Origin: CALCNS01 sp964425745
Lineage (GTDB): Bacteria > Bacillota > JAAYKD01
Direction of reading: 5' to 3'
DNA length: 64,000 nt
NCBI GenBank assembly: GCA_964425745.1
Contig: CAYRNW010000012.1
Location: 7,743 to 71,742, forward strand
Each line of letters starts with the position of its first letter. The first letter of the stretch is position 1. The notes beneath the pieces were generated by a model. It was not told the origin of the DNA and did no database searches. It saw nothing but the letters and a program-made list of their open reading frames with translations. Below are positions 58,988-64,000 of this stretch, in pieces. The position numbers and the translations under genes were made by a program.

Positions 58988-60187
58988 ATGGCTTTTATTT
59001 TAAAAAGCGCCAATTTATGGGATGGAACTGGCAAAGCAGTGCAAGAGAATATGGGTATTGTAATGGAAAACGGCAAGTTTACCAAAATCGCTCCTTGCGC
59101 CGAAGTAATCCCTCAAGATGGGGATACAGTAATCGATGTGGGTGGACGTTTTGTGATGCCCGGTATGATCGATAGTCACGTCCATGTCTGTATGACCGGA
59201 GAGCCCAAAGATTTAGCCGAAAGTCAAAATGCGACCGATGCCTATTCTGCCCTGGTGGGAGCCGAAAACATCCGTAAGGATTTAGAAGCCGGCTTCACAA
59301 CAGTTCGCAATATGGGGAGCAAAAACTATTTGGATATCAGTTTACAAAAAGCCTGGAAGGAAGGCAAAGTCAAAGGTTCCAGGATTATCACCAGCGGTCC
59401 TTGTATTACTATGACCGGTGGTCACGGTTGGATGGGTGGCTTACAATCCGATGGTGAAGATGAATGCCGTAAGAATGCTCGCCTGCTCCTTAGAAACGGG
59501 GTTGAAGTTGTAAAAATTATGTCTACCGGTGGCGTAATGACACCTGGTGTAGAACCGGGTTCACCCCAATTGACTGAACCGGAAATTCGTGCAGCAGTCG
59601 AAGAAGCTCATAAAGCAGGACGAAAGACAGCCACACATGCACAAGGAACCGAAGGCATTAAGAATGCGGTTCGTGCCGGTATCGACAGCATAGAACACGG
59701 AATCTTTCTAGATGATGAATTATTGGTCATGATGAAAGAACGCAAAACAGCATTGGTTCCTACCCTTGTAGCTCCTTATCACATCAACCAAGGTGGAGTA
59801 GCAGCCGGAATCCCGGCATATGCTGTTGAAAAATCGATGCGGGTTGCTGAATCCCATGTCAAAAGCTTCAAAATGGCAGTTGAAGCCGATTTAATCATCG
59901 CCATGGGAACCGATGCCGGAACCCCCTTGAACTTCCATGGAGATAATGCCTTAGAGCTGCAATTGATGACTGAAAATGGTATGACCCCTGAGCAAGCTTT
60001 GCTCGCAGCGACGAAAGTTGCCTCCCACGTAATTGACCGAGCCAATCAACTAGGTAGTATTGAAGTAGGTAAATTGGCAGACGTTTTGGTCGTTGACGGC
60101 AACCCCCTAGAGGATATTCAAGTTTTAGTCAAGAAACAAGCGATTCAATATGTCATTCAGAATGGTAAAGTGGTTCATACTCGGTAA
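58988..60187 (+). CDS. Metal-dependent amidohydrolase (prolidase/imidazolonepropionase-like)
   Basis: 399 residues from the ATG at 58988 (AAGGAGG upstream); an earlier in-frame ATG lacks a site. Amidohydrolase-superfamily metal ligands are visible: MIDSHVHVCM (HxH), the bridging-Lys region VEVVKIMSTGG, THAQG, IDSIEHG and AMGTDAGTP. The family includes Xaa-Pro and Xaa-Arg/Lys dipeptidases. The substrate is unassigned. The 266-bp region upstream shows no confident promoter. Confidence 0.9.
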   Translation: MAFILKSANLWDGTGKAVQENMGIVMENGKFTKIAPCAEVIPQDGDTVIDVGGRFVMPGMIDSHVHVCMTGEPKDLAESQNATDAYSALVGAENIRKDLEAGFTTVRNMGSKNYLDISLQKAWKEGKVKGSRIITSGPCITMTGGHGWMGGLQSDGEDECRKNARLLLRNGVEVVKIMSTGGVMTPGVEPGSPQLTEPEIRAAVEEAHKAGRKTATHAQGTEGIKNAVRAGIDSIEHGIFLDDELLVMMKERKTALVPTLVAPYHINQGGVAAGIPAYAVEKSMRVAESHVKSFKMAVEADLIIAMGTDAGTPLNFHGDNALELQLMTENGMTPEQALLAATKVASHVIDRANQLGSIEVGKLADVLVVDGNPLEDIQVLVKKQAIQYVIQNGKVVHTR

Positions 60188-60206
60188 TCATAAACCCAAA
60201 ATTTCG

Positions 60207-60240
60207 CAGGACAGATTACGAAATCTGTCCTGTTTTCTTT
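60207..60240 (+). terminator. Terminator after the amidohydrolase
   Basis: 11-bp stem CAGGACAGATT/AATCTGTCCTG with a four-base loop, then TTTTCTTT. Confidence 0.9.
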
Positions 60241-60340
60241 GCCACCTAAGTAATCTACCAATATCCCAGAGATAACCGCCAAGAATTGGTTGAAAGCAGT
60301 CAAATAAAGGAAAGGGTTCCTCCATTGCTTTGTCGAAAAT

Positions 60341-60368
60341 TTTACAAGAAATTAACACAATGTTCACA
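60341..60368 (+). promoter_or_regulatory. Pho-box-like direct repeats (predicted PhoP site)
   Basis: TTTACA, TTAACA and TTCACA occur at an exact 11-bp period (60341, 60352, 60363). PhoP of Bacillus binds TT(A/T/C)ACA repeats spaced by about 5 bp. It lies upstream of the first Na/Pi cotransporter. Confidence 0.72.
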
Positions 60369-60415
60369 CAAGAAGCGATTTCGTGATCATGCGAAACACT
60401 TAAGGAGGAACTTTC

Positions 60416-62053
60416 GTGCAACAGTTCGTTTTTGGTATTTTAGGTGGGGTTAGTCTACTGCTCTTAAGCTTAGACATGATGGGCAAAGGCTTGGAGCGTG
60501 CTGCGGGAGATTCTCTGCGGAAGATCTTGAGCATGTTAACCTCCAACTTACTGGTAGGAGTCATCGTTGGTGCTTTAGTGACCGCCGTAATCCAAAGTTC
60601 TGCAGCAGTCATTGTTTTAGCAGTGGGCTTTGTCAATGCAGGATTGATGACCTTACCTCAAGCGCTTGGCATCATATACGGAGCCAATATCGGTACCACC
60701 ATCACCGGTCAATTGATGCGTTTGAATATCGCACAATATGCTTTGCCAATCATCTTCGCAGGCGTCGTTATCAGCTACGTTGCCAAAAGTGACCGTATTA
60801 AATACTTGGGTCAAGCACTCACCGGTTTTGGTTTATTATTTCTCGGACTCAATACCCTCACTTCCGGATCTGCCTTTGTAAAAAACAATCCTGCCATGAT
60901 GGATTTTATTGTTCGCTATACGTCAAACCCGCTGATGTCAATTGGCTTAGGGGCTTTAATAACTGCCACCGTCCAATCCTCCTCTGCTACCACTGGTCTT
61001 GTCATGTCTTTATCGGAAGCCGGTCTCTTAAATTTGAGTGCAGCAGCCGGTATGATTTTAGGAAACAATATCGGCACCTGTATTACTGCAATGTTAGCTT
61101 CAATTGGAACCGATAAAGCCGCAAGACGCACCGCTATCGGACATACTGGCTTCAATGTCTTTGGTGTTTTGCTCGCTCTTCCCTTCTTTAATACTATGGT
61201 CACTTTGCTGCAAGACTCAGCTCCCAATCTCGCTGGGCAGATTGCCAACTTACATACCTTTTTTAACGTTGGCACGACCTTCGTTTTTATTCCCTTCACC
61301 CGATATTATGCAAAGTTTTTGTATAAAATTATACCTTCCACACCGGAAGACGAAAAACGCATTGTCGGCCCGCGCTTTATTGATAAATTATTGCTCGATC
61401 GCCCCTCCTATGCATTATCGGCAACCTATAAGGAACTTGGAAAATGCACAGAGCTAGCTACCGAGATGTACCGAAAGATCTACAACTCCCTAATCAATGA
61501 CGATCGAAAACCTTTAGCAGAAGTCTTAGTCGATGAAGAAGTTCTCAATGACTTGCAAGCACAAATCACCATCTATATGGTTGAGTTGGGGAAACGAAGA
61601 CTGAGTGATGATCAGTCACGACAAATCCCTTCTGTCTTACATATTGTTGGAGATGCCGAACGGATTGGAGATCATGCCAAAGAAATGGTCGAGCACTGCG
61701 AAAAGAAAATCAACCAAAAGCTTCCTTTCTCACAAATAGCGCTTGCGGAACTCGGGTCGATTATAACTCAATTAGATACGTTATCGGATTTGGCAACCCG
61801 CTCCCTAAGCGAGACTTTCGAAAACCATAAAGAAGCCGTATTAGATGCTCAAAAATTGCAACGACAATTAGTTGAAATGGTAGAACAAAGCCAACAAGGA
61901 CACATCGATCGCTTGGAGCAAGGCACTTGTTCAGTAAACTCCGGTATTCTCTTTATGGACATCCTTTCCCACATGGAACGAATCTCGGAACACCTAGCCA
62001 ATATTGTGAAGCGCGGCCCAGGTGATGACTTGCGTCGAATGGTCACATTATAA
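60416..62053 (+). CDS. Na/Pi cotransporter with C-terminal PhoU domain, copy 1
   Basis: 545 residues from a GTG with AAGGAGG upstream. Two inverted NptA-type repeats of helices: VIQSSAAVIVLAVGFVNAGL, IYGANIGTTITGQLMRL and ATVQSSSATTGLVMSLSEAG, LGNNIGTCITAMLASIG (QSSSA motifs). From about 335 to the end a PhoU-like helical domain follows (LHIVGDAERIGDHAKEMVE). Imports phosphate with sodium; the PhoU part may sense or regulate. A paralogue follows downstream. Confidence 0.93.
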   Translation: MQQFVFGILGGVSLLLLSLDMMGKGLERAAGDSLRKILSMLTSNLLVGVIVGALVTAVIQSSAAVIVLAVGFVNAGLMTLPQALGIIYGANIGTTITGQLMRLNIAQYALPIIFAGVVISYVAKSDRIKYLGQALTGFGLLFLGLNTLTSGSAFVKNNPAMMDFIVRYTSNPLMSIGLGALITATVQSSSATTGLVMSLSEAGLLNLSAAAGMILGNNIGTCITAMLASIGTDKAARRTAIGHTGFNVFGVLLALPFFNTMVTLLQDSAPNLAGQIANLHTFFNVGTTFVFIPFTRYYAKFLYKIIPSTPEDEKRIVGPRFIDKLLLDRPSYALSATYKELGKCTELATEMYRKIYNSLINDDRKPLAEVLVDEEVLNDLQAQITIYMVELGKRRLSDDQSRQIPSVLHIVGDAERIGDHAKEMVEHCEKKINQKLPFSQIALAELGSIITQLDTLSDLATRSLSETFENHKEAVLDAQKLQRQLVEMVEQSQQGHIDRLEQGTCSVNSGILFMDILSHMERISEHLANIVKRGPGDDLRRMVTL

Positions 62054-62065
62054 ATAAGATAACAC

Positions 62066-62112
62066 ACTGCAGGGTAGCGTTTGAGTTACTTTGCAGTTTT
62101 TTTATTTTTTTC
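62066..62112 (+). terminator. Terminator after Na/Pi cotransporter copy 1
   Basis: ACTGCA/TGCAGT stem with partial inner pairing, followed by two long T-runs. Confidence 0.7.
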
Positions 62113-62130
62113 GTAGGAGAACCCCATTGT

Positions 62131-62169
62131 TTTACCAAGGCTTAACCAAAACTTTACACTTCACTTTGC
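62131..62169 (+). promoter_or_regulatory. Pho-box-like direct repeats, second site
   Basis: TTTACC, TTAACC, TTTACA and CTTTGC at an exact 11-bp period (62131, 62142, 62153, 62164), with TATAAA 17 bp after the last unit as a probable -10. Same pattern as the site before copy 1. Confidence 0.72.
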
Positions 62170-62284
62170 ATTCCAACCAAAGCTGTTATAAAAAAGCATT
62201 TTATACAAAGGAGTCCATAGGTGAATTGTGGAAATGACTAGCGCTTTAAAGATTAAATAGAAGAATGTTGAAAGGAAGAATACC

Positions 62285-63904
62285 ATGCAAGATTTCCTTT
62301 TTGGTTTGATCGGTGGTGTAGCACTGTTATTGCTCGGTATTACCATGATGGGTCATGGTTTAGAACGGGCAGCTGGAAATTCCCTTCGGAAAATCCTGAG
62401 TGCGTTGACCAACAATCTACTGATGGGTGTAGGCTTAGGTACTGTAGTCACATCGATCATACAATCCTCCTCTGCTGTGACAGTCTTGGTTGTTGGCTTT
62501 GTCAATGCCGGGTTGATGACCTTGAAACAAGCATTGGGGGTCATCTATGGTGCGAATATTGGAACGACCATGACCGGCCAGATCATGCGTTTGAAAATCA
62601 CCGATTATGCCCTTCCAATTATCGCAATTGGTGTGATCTTGAATCTAGCCGCCAAAAGTGATCGCAACAAAAATTTAGGGAATGCAATTACAGGCTTTGG
62701 CATCCTCTTTCTGGGATTAACCACCCTGGGCTCCGGCTCGGCTTATGTTAAAAGCAACCCTTGGTTACAAGAACTCATCATCAATTATACCAAGAACCCC
62801 TTGGCTGCGGTTGCCATTGGTGCTTTTGCAACCGCTATTATTCAGTCTTCATCCGCTTCCACCGGTTTGGTCATTGCCTTAGCCCAAGTAGGGTTATTGG
62901 ACTTCCATAGTGCTGCGGGTATCATATTAGGCAATAACATTGGTACTTGTATTACCGCTTGGCTTGCTTCACTGCATACCGACCGAGCTGCACGCAGAAC
63001 TGCTTATGCTCATGTGCTGTTCAATATCACCGGGGTTTTACTGATTCTTCCTTTCTTTGAACAAGCTGTCAATTTTATACAAACAACTGCCCCCGATGTC
63101 GTAGGTCAAATCGCCAATATACATACCTTGTTCAACATTGGCACGACTCTGCTATTCATTCCACTAACTGGGTTGTTTGTGAAGTTGCTGTATCATTTGG
63201 TTCCGGAAGTAGAAGGACAGATCACCTATGGCCCACGTTATCTGAACAAATTATTACTCGAAACCCCGGAAGCCGCTTTTGCAGCCCTCTATAAAGAGCT
63301 TCAACACTGCCATGAAGTTGCGACTTTAATGGTGAAACAAATCTTTCAGTCCGTTTTTGAAAACGACCGTGCGCCTTTGCCCGATGTTTTAAAAGAAGAA
63401 GATATCTTAAACAATTTGCAATCTGAGCTGATTTCTTACGTTGTTTTGTTATCAAAGCAGCGCCTCGACATTGACCAATCCCAACAAATCCCTGCAATTT
63501 TGCATATCGTTGGCGATGCTGAACGTATTGGTGACCACGCCAAAGACATGGTCGAACTCGCCCACAACAAAACAGAAGAAAAAATCATCTTTTCTGAAGA
63601 AGCTCATCTCGAATTACATCAAATTCAGGAACAGATGCTCGAATTAGCTGGTTTGGCACAAAAAGCACTGGAGTATCAAGAAGAGAATCCTCAACTTTTA
63701 AATCAAGCCAAGAGCCTGGAATATTCCATCAAACACCTAACAGAGCAAGGTCGTATGGGTCACATGACACGATTAGAGGTCGGAAGTTGTACCGTTCGTG
63801 CCGGCATCCTTTACATGGATATCTTGTCTCACTTGGAACGTATCTCTGAACACTACGCCAACATGGTCCGCCGTGGCTCGGATGACAGTAAGCAAATTGC
63901 ATAA
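62285..63904 (+). CDS. Na/Pi cotransporter with C-terminal PhoU domain, copy 2
   Basis: 539 residues, ATG with GAAAGGAAG upstream. Same layout as copy 1: IIQSSSAVTVLVVGFVNAGL, IYGANIGTTMTGQIMRLKI, IIQSSSASTGLVIALAQVG, LGNNIGTCITAWLASLH, then PhoU-like LHIVGDAERIGDHAKDMVE. Strong similarity over the whole length shows a tandem duplication. Having its own Pho site suggests independent but parallel induction. Confidence 0.93.
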   Translation: MQDFLFGLIGGVALLLLGITMMGHGLERAAGNSLRKILSALTNNLLMGVGLGTVVTSIIQSSSAVTVLVVGFVNAGLMTLKQALGVIYGANIGTTMTGQIMRLKITDYALPIIAIGVILNLAAKSDRNKNLGNAITGFGILFLGLTTLGSGSAYVKSNPWLQELIINYTKNPLAAVAIGAFATAIIQSSSASTGLVIALAQVGLLDFHSAAGIILGNNIGTCITAWLASLHTDRAARRTAYAHVLFNITGVLLILPFFEQAVNFIQTTAPDVVGQIANIHTLFNIGTTLLFIPLTGLFVKLLYHLVPEVEGQITYGPRYLNKLLLETPEAAFAALYKELQHCHEVATLMVKQIFQSVFENDRAPLPDVLKEEDILNNLQSELISYVVLLSKQRLDIDQSQQIPAILHIVGDAERIGDHAKDMVELAHNKTEEKIIFSEEAHLELHQIQEQMLELAGLAQKALEYQEENPQLLNQAKSLEYSIKHLTEQGRMGHMTRLEVGSCTVRAGILYMDILSHLERISEHYANMVRRGSDDSKQIA

Positions 63905-63910
63905 GATTTA

Positions 63911-63946
63911 TAAAAAAGCGTCCGTTTCAGAATGAAACGGACGCTT
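63911..63946 (-). terminator. Terminator for a minus-strand transcript entering from the right
   Basis: 13-bp stem AAGCGTCCGTTTC/GAAACGGACGCTT, loop of five, then TTTTTT on the minus strand. The plus side lacks a T-run, so it mainly serves a gene beyond the right edge. Confidence 0.75.
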
Positions 63947-63955
63947 CAGGCTGTC

Positions 63956-63993
63956 AAAAAAGTCCAGAGGAACGCGAGTTCAGCTGGGCTTTT
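63956..63993 (-). terminator. Second hairpin at the right edge, minus-strand orientation
   Basis: AAGCCCAG...GAAC-tcgc-GTTC...CTGGACTT with internal mismatches, then TTTTTT on the minus strand. A tandem arrangement with 63911-63946. Confidence 0.5.
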
Positions 63994-64000
63994 AGTAATG

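Overview
The window looks like a chromosomal segment of a low-to-mid GC member of the Bacillota, probably a Clostridia-like anaerobe that does not sporulate. Two blocks that are adjacent in Bacillus and Clostridium chromosomes are present: ispE, purR, L25/ctc, pth, mfd and prsA on one side, and spoVB-like flippase, mazG, S4 protein and divIC on the other. The sporulation genes that normally lie inside them (spoVG, spoVT, yabP, yabQ) are absent. The species cannot be named from the sequence alone.

Layout. 1-12.7 kb: a surface-matrix locus on the minus strand. A six-gene operon carries two SipW-type signal peptidases, a TasA-like major subunit, a composite anchor-like protein, a small TasA-like protein and a 2548-residue protein with about 20 Ig-like repeats. 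It is preceded by a cyclic-di-GMP-I riboswitch with a terminator. A second, near-identical riboswitch precedes a paralogue of the giant protein, cut by the left edge. 12.8-19.3 kb: a type IV pilus operon (pilC-M-N-O-B-T plus an AraC regulator) in which four genes carry stops, frameshifts or deletions. 19.4-19.8 kb: three tRNA genes. 19.9-22.8 kb: an ABC transporter behind a Tyr/Phe-rich leader peptide and terminator. 22.8-25.9 kb: divIC, S4, mazG, spoVB-like. 26.0-32.1 kb: the histidine operon, preceded by an unusually long His-rich leader ORF and a terminator; a deletion joins the start of hisZ to the end of hisD, removing hisG. 32.1-35.7 kb: a TPP-riboswitch thiamine salvage operon (cytX-thiM-thiED). 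35.8-45.2 kb: prsA, mfd, pth, L25, purR, an M20 hydrolase, ispE. 45.4-47.5 kb: prepilin peptidase, TDT transporter, C_GCAxxG_C_C protein. 47.7-53.3 kb: xpt plus a nucleoside-type ABC importer behind paired PurBoxes. 53.3-57.7 kb: one TldE-like and two TldD-like genes. 57.9-60.2 kb: an unknown membrane protein and an amidohydrolase. 60.3-63.9 kb: two Na/Pi cotransporters, each behind Pho-box-like 11-bp direct repeats.

The strongest unusual signals are regulatory. Two operons appear to be controlled by ribosome-mediated attenuation (His and Tyr/Phe leaders), whereas Bacillota usually use T-boxes for this. A c-di-GMP switch is coupled to a SipW/TasA-like fibre and giant-adhesin system. The lesions in the pilus and histidine operons may be real gene decay or assembly error; raw reads are needed to decide.
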